Source: Sulfuricurvum sp. (lineage in GTDB: Bacteria; Campylobacterota; Campylobacteria; Campylobacterales; Sulfurimonadaceae). Taken from it: a DNA stretch of 64,000 nucleotides. Shown here piece after piece: positions 17,479 to 26,906 of the stretch. Position 1 is the stretch's first letter. The number at the start of each line of letters is the position of its first letter. The stretch is from contig NZ_JAQTUH010000002.1 of the NCBI RefSeq assembly GCF_028710345.1, positions 352,378 through 416,377 of the forward strand, read 5' to 3'. The translations under genes and the position numbers were made by a program. Under the pieces are notes generated by a model. That model was not told where the DNA came from, made no database searches, and saw only the letters and a list, made by a program, of their open reading frames with translations.

Positions 17479-18318
17479 ATGTCATCTGCCGTTGAAGCTT
17501 TTTGTGAATATATAACCATTGTCAAATCCCTGAGTCCTAATACAATTGAAGCGTACCGTCATGATCTCGATGAAATTGAGAGATTGACACAGCGTCCTTT
17601 GGTGGAGTTGGATACGGCTATGATTGTGAATGTTTTAATGAAGATTGAGAATAAGCGAACGCTCAATCGAAAGTTATCCTCTGTAAACTCTTTTTTAGAC
17701 TTTTGTTATAAAAGCCATTTTGATGCCAAACTCTCTAAATTTCGTCTTTCCAAACTTCCGCAAACACTTCCAAAATATTTACCGTTTGAATCGATTATGG
17801 GTGGATTAAATAGTATAGACAAATCCGATTGGTTAGGATTGCGTGATTATGCATTAATACTTTTTCTCTATGCCACAGGGACGCGTATCAGTGAGTGTTT
17901 GGGGATTCATGAAGAGGATATTGAAGGGGAGTGGTTACGTGTGCGCCACGGTAAAGGGGATAAAGAGCGCTATATCCCTATTGCGCATGAGGCACTTAAA
18001 GCGCTAAGAGCATATCGAGATGCATGCCCCTATGTTAAACGCTCTTTATGGCTCAATTACCGTTTTGAGCCTTTAAGCCGTATCTCGGTATTTAAAATTA
18101 CCCAAAAGTATCTTGGTGTTTCTCCCCATGCGCTTCGACACTCTTATGCAACGGGTCTGATATTGGGTGGAGCTGATTTACGGGTAGTACAAGAGCTTTT
18201 GGGGCACGCTTCATTAGTCACGACTCAGATATATACCCATGTGCAGAAGTATAATCTTCAGGAGACGGTATTGAAATATCATCCGATGGCAGATGCTATG
18301 AGAGAGGAGAAAGTATGA
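17479..18318 (+). CDS. XerC/XerD-like tyrosine recombinase
   Basis: A 279-residue tyrosine recombinase: N-terminal SAM-like core-binding domain (about 1-95) and a catalytic domain with all six key residues visible, R136 (GTRISE), K159 (HGKGDKER), H217 and R220 (HALRHSYATG), H243 (LGHAS) and Y252 (TTQIYTHV). The size and Xer-like context fit a XerD-type dimer-resolution enzyme; many Campylobacterota use the longer XerH instead, so its dif site should be checked. It is flanked by housekeeping genes with one-base spacing to the BamB-like gene and a four-base overlap with coaX, so it is a chromosomal gene, not part of the island. Confidence 0.83.
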   Translation: MSSAVEAFCEYITIVKSLSPNTIEAYRHDLDEIERLTQRPLVELDTAMIVNVLMKIENKRTLNRKLSSVNSFLDFCYKSHFDAKLSKFRLSKLPQTLPKYLPFESIMGGLNSIDKSDWLGLRDYALILFLYATGTRISECLGIHEEDIEGEWLRVRHGKGDKERYIPIAHEALKALRAYRDACPYVKRSLWLNYRFEPLSRISVFKITQKYLGVSPHALRHSYATGLILGGADLRVVQELLGHASLVTTQIYTHVQKYNLQETVLKYHPMADAMREEKV

Positions 18319-18932
18319 TTTGTTGTGATATAGGCAACACAACCGCTGATATTTATGAAAAAGATGTGTGTCGAAAAGTTCTACTTTCGGAATTCAAACC
18401 TGAAGTGTTCATTGGTGAAGTGTGGTATGTTAATGTCAACCAAAGTATTCAAGACCAACTCGAAACTTTACCGAATTGGTATAATATAGAACTTTTGGTG
18501 GAGAGAGAGAAATATTACTCCACCATGGGGTTAGACCGTATTATGGTGTGTGAAGCGATAGATGATGGTGTGATAGTGGATGCCGGGAGTGCCATTACGG
18601 TAGATGTAATGCAAGGTGGTGTGTATCAGGGGGGATTTATTGCATTAGGTCTTCGTGCAGCGCAAGAGGCATATGCTAAACTCTCTCCCGCATTGGATAT
18701 GTCATTTAACTTTGAGGTAGATTTGGCTAAAATGGCGAAAAATACCCCTGATGCACTCAGTATCGGTTTTTTAGCCCCTTTAATCGAAAAGATTGAGGGT
18801 TTAGGAAAACCCATTTATGTGAGCGGCGGAGATGCACGGCTGTTGTCTCGTTTCTTTAGGGAGGCAAAAGTGGATGAAAATTTGATTTTCACAGGGATGA
18901 AGAAGTTGATAGATAAAGGGGCTAAATGCTAA
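18315..18932 (+). CDS. coaX: Type III pantothenate kinase
   Basis: A 205-residue CoaX, the short epsilon form. It phosphorylates pantothenate in the first step of coenzyme A synthesis and belongs to the ASKHA fold. Visible are the N-terminal DIGNTTADIY phosphate loop, GLDRIMV (about 75-81), VIVDAGSAITVDV with the second phosphate motif, and GGFIALGLRAAQEA. Type III enzymes need a monovalent cation and are not inhibited by CoA. It overlaps the recombinase by four bases and hisG by seven. Confidence 0.93.
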   Translation: MICCDIGNTTADIYEKDVCRKVLLSEFKPEVFIGEVWYVNVNQSIQDQLETLPNWYNIELLVEREKYYSTMGLDRIMVCEAIDDGVIVDAGSAITVDVMQGGVYQGGFIALGLRAAQEAYAKLSPALDMSFNFEVDLAKMAKNTPDALSIGFLAPLIEKIEGLGKPIYVSGGDARLLSRFFREAKVDENLIFTGMKKLIDKGAKC

Positions 18933-19543
18933 GTGTTGCACTTCCTAAGGGGCGAATTGCCGAAGATACGTTAGAGATATTTGAAACAATCTTTGGAAGC
19001 AGTTTTAAATTTGATGATCGCAAATTGATTTTGCAAACGGAAAATTTTAAATTTTTATTGGTACGTAATCAGGACGTCGCTACCTATGTCTATCATCAAG
19101 CCGCTGATATCGGTGTTGTCGGTCTCGATACGCTCGAAGAGCAGGGGTTGGACGTTATACGGTTACTGGATTTGCAAAAAGGGAAATGCCGTGTCGCTAT
19201 CGGGATGCGTGCAGGTGAAAAACCCGATTTTACCAAAAGCGAAATCAAGGTAGCGACGAAGATGGTGAACATCACCAAACGCTATTTTGCTGAGCGTGCA
19301 GTGGCCGCTGATATTATCAAACTTTACGGTTCCATTGAGTTGGCTCCTCTCGTGGGATTAGCCGATATGATCGTTGATGTGGTGGAAACGGGGAGTACGA
19401 TGAAGCAAAACGGGTTGGAAGTGGTAGAGACGATTATGGAATCGACCACTCACCTGATTGCCAATAAAAACAGTTTTTTTGAAAAAAAATCTGAAATTTT
19501 AGATATTTATGAAAAAATAAATACCCTTCTTTATCCTCAATAA
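18926..19543 (+). CDS. hisG: ATP phosphoribosyltransferase, short form
   Basis: A 205-residue short-form HisG, which joins ATP and PRPP in the first step of histidine synthesis. Motifs are LPKGRIAEDTL at the N-terminus, DIGVVGLDTLEE, and the PRPP loop DVVETGSTMKQNGL. It lacks the C-terminal ACT-like regulatory domain of long HisG and so should need the separate regulatory subunit HisZ, which is not in the window. It overlaps coaX by seven bases. Confidence 0.94.
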   Translation: MLSVALPKGRIAEDTLEIFETIFGSSFKFDDRKLILQTENFKFLLVRNQDVATYVYHQAADIGVVGLDTLEEQGLDVIRLLDLQKGKCRVAIGMRAGEKPDFTKSEIKVATKMVNITKRYFAERAVAADIIKLYGSIELAPLVGLADMIVDVVETGSTMKQNGLEVVETIMESTTHLIANKNSFFEKKSEILDIYEKINTLLYPQ

Positions 19544-19656
19544 TTATAATTACCATTTTTTAATAGAATCTCGTGAGAGATTTTATTCTTCTTATCCCTT
19601 TTTTATCCGTTTTTTGTTACACTACCTCATTATATAGTCACTATTTAGGAGATACA

Positions 19657-20655
19657 ATGGCACTTAAAGTCGCAATCAACGGAACTGGACGTATAGGACT
19701 TATTGTTGCAAAAATTATTGCTTCACGTACTGATATTGAATTAGTAGCACTTAATACGACTGCTAAACCTGATATGTTGGTCTATTTGTTGAAATATGAT
19801 AGTGTTCATCAAGGTATTGATGCACGCATTATTGATGAAAATACGATTGAAATTGGCGGGAAAGCGGTACGTATGTTTAGTGACCGTAATCTTGATAATG
19901 TTGATTTTGGTGGAGCGGGTGCTGAGGTAGTCATTGAATGTACCGGTGTCTTTTTGGATCAAGTGAGCTGTCAAAAATATCTTAGAAATGGTGTTCGTAA
20001 AGTTGTTATGTCTGCTCCGGCAAAAGATGATTCACCTACCTACGTTATTGGTGTTAATTCAAACGACTACAAAGGGGAAGAGATTATCTCGAATGCGAGC
20101 TGTACAACCAACTGTTTAGGACCGATTTGTAAAGTTCTTGATGATGCGTTTGGAATTGAAAACGGTTTGATGACGACTATTCATTCATATACGAATGATC
20201 AAAATATTTTGGATGTTAAGCATTCAAAAGATCCTCGTCGTGCGCGTGCGGCTGCGATGAATATGATTCCTACTTCGACGGGTGCTGCTAAAGCAATCGG
20301 TAAAGTTATGCCACATCTTTTAGGTAAGCTGAATGGTTATGCGATGCGTGTACCGACTCCGGATGTCTCTGTTGTTGATTTGACAGTTAATCTTAAGAAA
20401 GAGGTTACTAAAGAGGATATCCATGCAGCATTTAATGCAGCAGCAGCAGGACCGTTCAAAGGATTACTTGAAGTGGATAACGACAAACGTGTTTCCACTG
20501 ATTTTGTAGGGTCTACGTACAGTTCAACGTATGTTCCGGATATGACGAGTGTCGTCGATGGAAAAACAGTTAAAGTATTGGCATGGTATGACAATGAGTG
20601 GGGATACAGTAGCCGTTTGGTTGATATGTGCGTATTGGTTGGAAATCATCAATAA
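19657..20655 (+). CDS. gap: Glyceraldehyde-3-phosphate dehydrogenase
   Basis: A 332-residue GAPDH. The Rossmann motif is INGTGRIG (7-14), the catalytic cysteine is C149 in NASCTTNC, and the C-terminal WYDNEWGYSSRLVD is intact. At the end of the second strand, where NAD-specific enzymes have Asp after Asn, this protein has ALNTT (N33-T34), which hints at relaxed or NADP-leaning cofactor use. I chose the ATG at 19657: AGGAG lies five bases before it and MALKVAINGTGRIG is the family N-terminus; the open frame extends upstream to a GTG at 19573 but that extension is hydrophobic and unlike GAPDH. Confidence 0.95.
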   Translation: MALKVAINGTGRIGLIVAKIIASRTDIELVALNTTAKPDMLVYLLKYDSVHQGIDARIIDENTIEIGGKAVRMFSDRNLDNVDFGGAGAEVVIECTGVFLDQVSCQKYLRNGVRKVVMSAPAKDDSPTYVIGVNSNDYKGEEIISNASCTTNCLGPICKVLDDAFGIENGLMTTIHSYTNDQNILDVKHSKDPRRARAAAMNMIPTSTGAAKAIGKVMPHLLGKLNGYAMRVPTPDVSVVDLTVNLKKEVTKEDIHAAFNAAAAGPFKGLLEVDNDKRVSTDFVGSTYSSTYVPDMTSVVDGKTVKVLAWYDNEWGYSSRLVDMCVLVGNHQ

Positions 20656-20666
20656 TCTCTCTTTAA

Positions 20667-20696
20667 ATCTTTAGTATCTTATCTGATACTAAAGAT
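20667..20696. terminator. Hairpin between gap and the chemoreceptor gene
   Basis: A perfect 12-base stem (ATCTTTAGTATC and its complement) with a 6-base loop lies between the convergent stops of gap and the CetA-like gene. It lacks a good T-tract on either strand, but its position and symmetry suggest a shared bidirectional terminator. Confidence 0.6.
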
Positions 20697-20705
20697 GAAA
20701 CTCTA

Positions 20706-22157
20706 TTAATTAGCGATTGCTAAAGCAATTTCAGACTCTTTAATAAGTTCATCCATATTATGGAAAAGTTCATCACTTGCTTTTTCCATTGCTACAAAAT
20801 TTTGAATTATTTCATTTTTATGTTCAGTTGAATGATCTTCATTTTCAACAAATTTTATATTCTCAAGAGCATATTTATGGACCATTTCATGAGGAATAGC
20901 CATCGCTTTGTAATGCTCAAGATGAGCAAAACGCTCTTTTCCCGCGCCGTTATAATACCATTGACCTAATCTACAAGCATTATGGTTGGTTGGTTTCCAT
21001 TTTTTTATTCCTCCATTAATTACGGTAATAAAGGCATTGGATTTATACATAATATGATCAATTTTTGCTAATGTAATAAAGGTGGTGTTTTCAATAATAG
21101 TTGCTTGTTGTGCTGTAGAAATAGCATCTTTGTTAAAGTTTTGAAGTGTAGAATGAAACGATGCAATCGATTGACTCGATTGTGACGCGATATCATTCAT
21201 GGACTCAGAATTGGAATAAATTTCAGTTGTCTCTTGTAAGAGTGTTTGAACAGCTATTGCTATCTCACCGGTTGCCTTTTGGGTTCGTTCTGCCAGTTTG
21301 CGCACTTCATCGGCAACAACAGCAAATCCGCGTCCATGCTCACCGGCACGTGCCGCTTCGATAGCAGCATTAAGTGCTAAAAGGTTTGTTTGATCGGCAA
21401 TATCTTTTATTAGATTGACAACAGAGGTGATTTCACTTGTTTTATTATTGAGTGATTGAATCGCATCGGCTGATGTTTGAACTAATTCAATAAGATGATT
21501 CAATCGCCCAATAATGTTTTCAAGCTCATTGAGCGTATCGGATGAACGTGTTGAGGTTAAATGGGATATTTTGGTAATATTCCCTAAACGAATAATCGTT
21601 TTTTGCAAGTCTCCTTGGATAACTTCTAAGCCACCGCTGACTCCTGAACCAATCTGACCAAGTTCGGCATTTAAAACAGATTTTTGCATGTGCACATAGG
21701 TTATATGCATAGATTGAATAGCTTTGTTAACGTAGTTGCTTGCCTCTTTAAATTCACCATGTAATCCTTGTGTAAGGATAGTACGATGATATTTGTCACG
21801 GCTTGCAGAATCTACACTCGCACGTATTTCACGGATAAAGACCTCTGTTTGATCAAGCATATTATTGGTATTCCAGCATAAGGCTTTGAGCTCCCCATGA
21901 TCATCAATGTGAGTAATACGATTTTCAAGATACCCTTTTTCTGCCCCTTGAATCACCAAAGCAACTTCATTAATGGTTTTTTGGGTATGCCGGATGTTGA
22001 TAAAGATAAACCATGCTAGGAAAAAATTGAAAAAATTAAGGAGACGTATCCAGTTCCATCCATCAAGTATGGTTTCGAGTACAAGTGCAACAACGAAAAG
22101 TGCTATGGATGCTATATTGGCATATTGGACTTTAGAGAGAGAGGATAAATTCGTCAT
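20706..22157 (-). CDS. CetA-like chemoreceptor with C-terminal CZB zinc domain
   Basis: A 483-residue membrane chemoreceptor without a periplasmic sensor: two close membrane helices (about 14-30 and 33-53), a HAMP-like linker, and a methyl-accepting hairpin ([20 protein letters not shown] with [20 protein letters not shown]). The C-terminus carries a chemoreceptor zinc-binding (CZB) domain: [16 protein letters not shown] plus downstream histidines in HLEHYKAM and HEMVHKY. It overlaps by 26 bases the PAS gene upstream, the arrangement of Campylobacter CetB-CetA, where the PAS protein senses redox state and signals through the receptor. The CZB domain suggests zinc or hypochlorite sensing as a second input. 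Confidence 0.83.
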   Translation of the reverse strand: MTNLSSLSKVQYANIASIALFVVALVLETILDGWNWIRLLNFFNFFLAWFIFINIRHTQKTINEVALVIQGAEKGYLENRITHIDDHGELKALCWNTNNMLDQTEVFIREIRASVDSASRDKYHRTILTQGLHGEFKEASNYVNKAIQSMHITYVHMQKSVLNAELGQIGSGVSGGLEVIQGDLQKTIIRLGNITKISHLTSTRSSDTLNELENIIGRLNHLIELVQTSADAIQSLNNKTSEITSVVNLIKDIADQTNLLALNAAIEAARAGEHGRGFAVVADEVRKLAERTQKATGEIAIAVQTLLQETTEIYSNSESMNDIASQSSQSIASFHSTLQNFNKDAISTAQQATIIENTTFITLAKIDHIMYKSNAFITVINGGIKKWKPTNHNACRLGQWYYNGAGKERFAHLEHYKAMAIPHEMVHKYALENIKFVENEDHSTEHKNEIIQNFVAMEKASDELFHNMDELIKESEIALAIAN

Positions 22158-22620
22158 AAGTGAGTCCTTTGTCTTTTAATACTTGAAATAGTAGTGCTTC
22201 TGAAGCGTTGATGCCTTCACTTTTTTCTTTTTGAAGGAGCGTAGCATAGAGGGGTTTAATAACATTTAATGCTTTTGCAGAAGGCTTGCGACGTACAGAG
22301 TGATAATTGCAGATACGGCGATTACTATCAAAAGAGGGGGTAACATGAGCAAAAACCCAATAGTAGTCACCATTTTTATTTTTATTTTTGACATAAGCGA
22401 ATATCTCATTGCCTGCTTGTATCTCTTTCCATAAAAGCTTAAAAACAATGGCTGGCATGTCAGAATGACGGAGAATATTATGGGGTTGGTTAATCAGTTC
22501 AGCTTCATCATATCCTGATATTTTAATAAATAGGGCATTTCCATAGGTAATTTTCCCTTTTAAATCCGTTTTGGAGACAATAAACTCTTCTTCGCCAAAG
22601 GTTAGTTCTTGATTTGCCAT
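22132..22620 (-). CDS. PAS-domain redox sensor, CetB-like
   Basis: A 162-residue cytoplasmic protein made of one PAS domain (about 12-120). It has the Aer/CetB-type pattern: [35 protein letters not shown] (the FAD-pocket region with NxxRHxDMP), and [19 protein letters not shown]. Aer-type PAS domains bind FAD and report electron-transport state. The gene precedes and overlaps the CetA-like receptor gene, which has no sensor of its own, so the two probably form a split energy-taxis receptor as in Campylobacter jejuni. The length matches CetB (~165 residues). Confidence 0.83.
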   Translation of the reverse strand: MANQELTFGEEEFIVSKTDLKGKITYGNALFIKISGYDEAELINQPHNILRHSDMPAIVFKLLWKEIQAGNEIFAYVKNKNKNGDYYWVFAHVTPSFDSNRRICNYHSVRRKPSAKALNVIKPLYATLLQKEKSEGINASEALLFQVLKDKGLTYDEFILSL

Positions 22621-22651
22621 ATATATTACTCCTAATTATAGAAAGTTAGTG

Positions 22652-24004
22652 TTAGTCTAGCAACCATATCCTGAAAACTTTCCCTTTTATCGGTCGTTTT
22701 TGAAGTTTTGTATGTACATTCTTTGCTAATGAGCGGGGAACCGCAACATAACTAAGATGATCGAGTTGATCGATCTTCCCAATTTGCACATTTTCAAGCC
22801 CTCCCTCATGAATCATCGCACCGACAATATCGCCTGCACGCAGTTTCTCTTTTTTCCCTGCATCAATACAGATGGTTTGCATTGGTGTGGATAATTCAAA
22901 GTCATTGATAAGTCGAGGAAGTTCTTGCAACACTATATTTCGCGCTAAACCTAAAAATGAATCACCTTGATGTGGACTCACGAGAGTGATAGCCATACCA
23001 TTTTTTCCTGCACGTCCGGTTCGTCCGATTCGATGGATATAACGATCAAGCTGTTGAGGAACATCATAGTTAATAATAACATCAAGCCCTTCGATATCGA
23101 TACCGCGACCTGCCACATCGGTGGCTACGAGAAAAGGGGCACTTCCGTTTCGAAATTGGATAATGGCTTCATTTCGATCAAACTGTTCCATGTCTCCATG
23201 AAGAGCAATAGCATGTATGCCGGCATAACGGAGTGTTTCACACAGTTCTGAGGCTACAACCTTGGTATTGCAAAATATGATGGCATTGGTAATGTTATGA
23301 TGTTGGATGAGGGTATTGAGTGCTAACGTTTTATCGCTGACAACGTAGGCTATCTCATCAATATCGGGTTTTATCTCCGTCGTGTGTGTTTTAATAAATA
23401 ACGGATTATGGGTGAGCTTTGAGGTGAGCTCTTTGATCGACTCAGGATAGGTGGCTGAGAATAACAGTGTTTGTTTTTGAGCAGGTAGATAGGTAAATAT
23501 CTCTTCTATATCGTCGATAAAACCCATATCTACCATTTGGTCAGCTTCATCTAAAACAGAAGTTTTACAATGTTTTAAATCTAAAGCATCGATTTGGAGA
23601 AGTTTGAGTACCCGTCCGGGAGTTCCAACGATGATGTGTGCACCGTGCGTGAGAGAGTGTTTTTGCCCTTTCATAGGGACACCGCCACAGAGGGTAAGGA
23701 GTTTGATATTACCGATTTCACTGGCACATGAGCGGATTACTTTTGCCACTTGTTCTGCAAGTTCACGGGTAGGGCACAATACGAGAGATTGGGCAGCAAA
23801 AAATTTAGGATTAATATTTTGTAAAAGTCCCAATGCAAACGCAAGTGTTTTACCGCTTCCGGTAGAGGCTTGCGCAACAATATCTTTCCCTTCTAAAATA
23901 CTAGGGAGTGATTGCTCTTGAATTGGGGTCATAGTGGTGAAATTTAGCCGTTTAAGCGCTGTTTGTAATGGTGATTGAAGAGGTAGTGTAGTAAAAGAGG
24001 ACAT
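22652..24004 (-). CDS. dbpA: DEAD-box RNA helicase DbpA
   Basis: A 450-residue DEAD-box helicase. Motifs in order are the Q motif (FTTMTPIQEQSLP), I (ASTGSGKT), Ia (PTRELAEQ), II (LDEADQM), III (SAT), V (ATDVAGRGIDIEGLD) and VI (YIHRIGRTGRAG). The C-terminal ~70 residues (KEKLRAGDIVGAMIHEGGL ... VPRSLAKNV ... GKVFRIWLLD) are the DbpA RNA-binding domain that targets hairpin 92 of 23S rRNA, so the protein acts in large-subunit assembly. It is transcribed alone, with the cet pair downstream. Confidence 0.92.
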   Translation of the reverse strand: MSSFTTLPLQSPLQTALKRLNFTTMTPIQEQSLPSILEGKDIVAQASTGSGKTLAFALGLLQNINPKFFAAQSLVLCPTRELAEQVAKVIRSCASEIGNIKLLTLCGGVPMKGQKHSLTHGAHIIVGTPGRVLKLLQIDALDLKHCKTSVLDEADQMVDMGFIDDIEEIFTYLPAQKQTLLFSATYPESIKELTSKLTHNPLFIKTHTTEIKPDIDEIAYVVSDKTLALNTLIQHHNITNAIIFCNTKVVASELCETLRYAGIHAIALHGDMEQFDRNEAIIQFRNGSAPFLVATDVAGRGIDIEGLDVIINYDVPQQLDRYIHRIGRTGRAGKNGMAITLVSPHQGDSFLGLARNIVLQELPRLINDFELSTPMQTICIDAGKKEKLRAGDIVGAMIHEGGLENVQIGKIDQLDHLSYVAVPRSLAKNVHTKLQKRPIKGKVFRIWLLD

Positions 24005-24083
24005 AATGTTGCTTTAGTATGTAGATGTCTAATTATAGCGTAGTTACTACTATCTTGAAGTTGTAAGGGTAAAAACTGGAACT

Positions 24084-24142
24084 GACACTTTAGTGTCGGA
24101 AAGTAGAGGCGGGACTAATACCCTAGGGGCAGACCCAGTCCC
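24084..24142. terminator. Two hairpins downstream of acnB
   Basis: A small hairpin (GACAC/GTGTC, 24084-24097) and a larger nested one (GGGACT at 24111 pairing with AGTCCC ending at 24142, enclosing CCCTAGGG) lie just past the acnB stop on the minus strand. There is no clear T-tract, so termination is inferred from position. Confidence 0.4.
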
Positions 24143-24163
24143 ACTTCCAAGAGGAGGGGCGGA

Positions 24164-26773
24164 TTATACCGCTTTAATAGTAACGCCGTATTTCTCTTCA
24201 GCTACATTACGCGCTTGAAGTGAGTAGGAAGTAATCTCGTTAAAGTTGAGATATTTATAGACTTGATCCGCTTTTCCTGCTAATTTTTCAGGAACGATGC
24301 TCATATATTCAGTTACCGTTGGGATACGTCCAAGTTTAGCACATACTGATGCAAGCTCAGCACTTCCGAGATAGACTTGTGTCCCTTTTCCTAAACGGTT
24401 GTCAAAGTTACGAGTAGAGGTAGAGAATACGGTTGAACCCTCACGTGAGCTCGCTTGGTTCCCCATACAGAGTGAACATCCCGGAACTTCGGTTGTAGCC
24501 GCAATCGCTTTATACACGTCGTAGTATCCTTCGTTGATGAGTTGTTGCTCATCCATACGGGTCGGTGGTACGATCCAGAATTTCTCAACGGCAATTTTAC
24601 CCTCGCCGCGCATCACTTCACCCGCCGCGCGGTAGTGACCGATGTTGGTCATACAGCTGCCGAGGAATACTTCGTTGATTTCAGTTCCTGCAACATCGCT
24701 GAGCAATTTAACATTATCAGGATCGTTTGGACATGCCAAAATCGGCTCTTTAACGTCGTTAAGGTCGATTTCGATGATTGCCGCGTACTCTGCGTCTGCA
24801 TCTGGCTCCATCAATGTCGGAGCAACCAGCCACTCTTTCATTTTGTCCGCACGACGTTGTAGTGTACGAGCATCTTCGTAGCCATCAGCTACCATCGCTT
24901 CGATCAACGTTACGTTTGATTTTAGGTATTCGATAACCGGTTCTTTGTTCAAACGAACGGTACATGCCGCCGCAGAGCGCTCAGCCGATGCATCGGAGAG
25001 TTCGAACGCTTGTTCTACTTTCATATTTGGCAACCCTTCGATTTCCAATACACGTCCGTTGAAGATATTTTTCTTGCCCTTCTTCTCAACAGTCAAAAGA
25101 CCTGCTTTGATTGCATAATAAGGGATTGCATTAACCAAGTCACGCAATGTGATACCAGGTTGCATTTCACCTTTGAAACGAACCAAAACCGATTCTGGCA
25201 TTTCAAGAGGCATTGCACCCGTAACACCCGCAAATGCTACGAGACCTGACCCCGCAGGGAAACTCACACCGATTGGGAAACGGGTATGGCTATCACCACC
25301 TGTTCCAACCGTATCAGGGAGAACCATACGGTTCAACCATGAGTGGATAACACCATCCGCAGGGCGAAGAGCGACACCGCTGCGTGAGCTGATGAATGAC
25401 GGAAGCGTTGCGTGCAATTTCACATCGGATGGTTTCGGGTATGCGGCTGTATGACAAAATGATTGAAGAACGAAATCCGCTGAGAAGCCAAGAGCGGAGA
25501 GCTCTTTGATCTCATCACGTGTCATTGGTCCTGTGGTGTCTTGGCTCCCTACGGTACTAGTGATCGGCTCACAGTACATACCTGGGCGAACACCCTCCAT
25601 ACCACATGCCTTACCGACCATTTTTTGCGCAAGGGTGTAGCCTTTGCCTGTATCGGCAGGTTGGATAGGAGTTGCGAAAATGGTAGCAGGTGCCAGTCCA
25701 AGAGCCGTGCGTGCTTTAGCCGTCAAACCGCGTCCGATGATGAGTGGGATACGTCCACCAGCACGTACTTCGTCTTCGATAGTATTTGGACGAAGGCTAA
25801 AGGAAGCGATTACAGCATCATTTTTAGTGATAGTTCCCGCTTTTGTATCGATATCAAGTACATCGCCTGTCTCCATTTGCGATACATCGGCTTCGATAGG
25901 GAGTGCGCCGGAATCTTCACACGTTGCAAAGAAGATCGGAGCAATGATGCTACCGATAACAACTCCACCCGTACGTTTGTTCGGGATACCTGGGATATCA
26001 TCACCCATGTGCCATTGAACGGAGTTTGCCGCTGATTTACGACTAGAACCAGTACCAACAACGTCACCGACATAGGCAATTTGCATCCCTTTTTCTTTCA
26101 ACTCAGCGATTTTAGCGATACCTTCCGGCATTTTAGCGCTAAGCATAGTAGTTGCGTGAAGCGGGATGTCAGAGCGGGTAAACGCGGCACTCGCAGGAGA
26201 GAGGTCATCGGTGTTGGTTTCTCCTGGGAATTTGAACACTACAACGCTGAATTTTTCCGCCAAAGTTTTTTTGCTCGTAAACCACTCAGCATCTGCCCAT
26301 GATTGAAGAACGTCCATAGCATAGCTGTTGGTTTTTGAAAGCTCAACAATGTCATTGAACGCATCGTACACCAAAAGTGTATGTTTGAGTTCATGTGCCG
26401 CTTCGTTAGCGATAGCATCGTTACTTAGAGCATCGATAAGAGGTTTGACGTTATAACCACCCACCATTTTACCGAGGATTTTGATTGCCGCTTTTTTGTG
26501 ATCATTGCTGTTGATGTCGCTGTTGTCTGCCAAGAAAGCTTTTACTTCCCCTTGGACGATTTGATGCAAAAATGCCGCTTTAACGTGAGCACCGTCATCA
26601 ACACCCGGATTGACACGTTCTGCCAACATAGTGACCAATTCGTCGTTTTTAGAGCTTTCTGCCGTGATCAGTGTTACCAACTCGGTAACTTGCTCTTTTG
26701 TAAGTGGGAATGGTGGGATTCCTTGTGCTGCGCGTTCCGCTACGTGTGCTTTGTATTCGTCCATAAAAGCCAT
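24164..26773 (-). CDS. acnB: Aconitate hydratase B
   Basis: An 869-residue AcnB, which interconverts citrate and isocitrate in the TCA or reductive TCA cycle. It has the AcnB-specific N-terminal HEAT-like domain (about 1-160), the swivel domain placed N-terminal to the catalytic part, and the [4Fe-4S] ligands in GSCMTNIGH and [28 protein letters not shown] and [10 protein letters not shown] are also typical. The protein can also act as an iron-responsive RNA-binding protein in other bacteria. In this phylum it may work in the reductive TCA cycle for carbon fixation. Confidence 0.97.
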   Translation of the reverse strand: MAFMDEYKAHVAERAAQGIPPFPLTKEQVTELVTLITAESSKNDELVTMLAERVNPGVDDGAHVKAAFLHQIVQGEVKAFLADNSDINSNDHKKAAIKILGKMVGGYNVKPLIDALSNDAIANEAAHELKHTLLVYDAFNDIVELSKTNSYAMDVLQSWADAEWFTSKKTLAEKFSVVVFKFPGETNTDDLSPASAAFTRSDIPLHATTMLSAKMPEGIAKIAELKEKGMQIAYVGDVVGTGSSRKSAANSVQWHMGDDIPGIPNKRTGGVVIGSIIAPIFFATCEDSGALPIEADVSQMETGDVLDIDTKAGTITKNDAVIASFSLRPNTIEDEVRAGGRIPLIIGRGLTAKARTALGLAPATIFATPIQPADTGKGYTLAQKMVGKACGMEGVRPGMYCEPITSTVGSQDTTGPMTRDEIKELSALGFSADFVLQSFCHTAAYPKPSDVKLHATLPSFISSRSGVALRPADGVIHSWLNRMVLPDTVGTGGDSHTRFPIGVSFPAGSGLVAFAGVTGAMPLEMPESVLVRFKGEMQPGITLRDLVNAIPYYAIKAGLLTVEKKGKKNIFNGRVLEIEGLPNMKVEQAFELSDASAERSAAACTVRLNKEPVIEYLKSNVTLIEAMVADGYEDARTLQRRADKMKEWLVAPTLMEPDADAEYAAIIEIDLNDVKEPILACPNDPDNVKLLSDVAGTEINEVFLGSCMTNIGHYRAAGEVMRGEGKIAVEKFWIVPPTRMDEQQLINEGYYDVYKAIAATTEVPGCSLCMGNQASSREGSTVFSTSTRNFDNRLGKGTQVYLGSAELASVCAKLGRIPTVTEYMSIVPEKLAGKADQVYKYLNFNEITSYSLQARNVAEEKYGVTIKAV

Positions 26774-26906
26774 AGTGACTCCTGTGCCAGTTAATTTTAA
26801 GTGATTATATCAGAAAGGGGGGAGTGATTTTTTACAGTGTTACAAAAGTAAACACTAATTTATTGTTATTAGTGAAATGGTGAGTAAAATTGAAACATAT
26901 TTCAAT

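Noticed and set aside
19573..19656. N-terminal extension of GAPDH from a GTG start
   Set aside because: The extension is hydrophobic and not GAPDH-like, and a good Shine-Dalgarno sits before the ATG at 19657.
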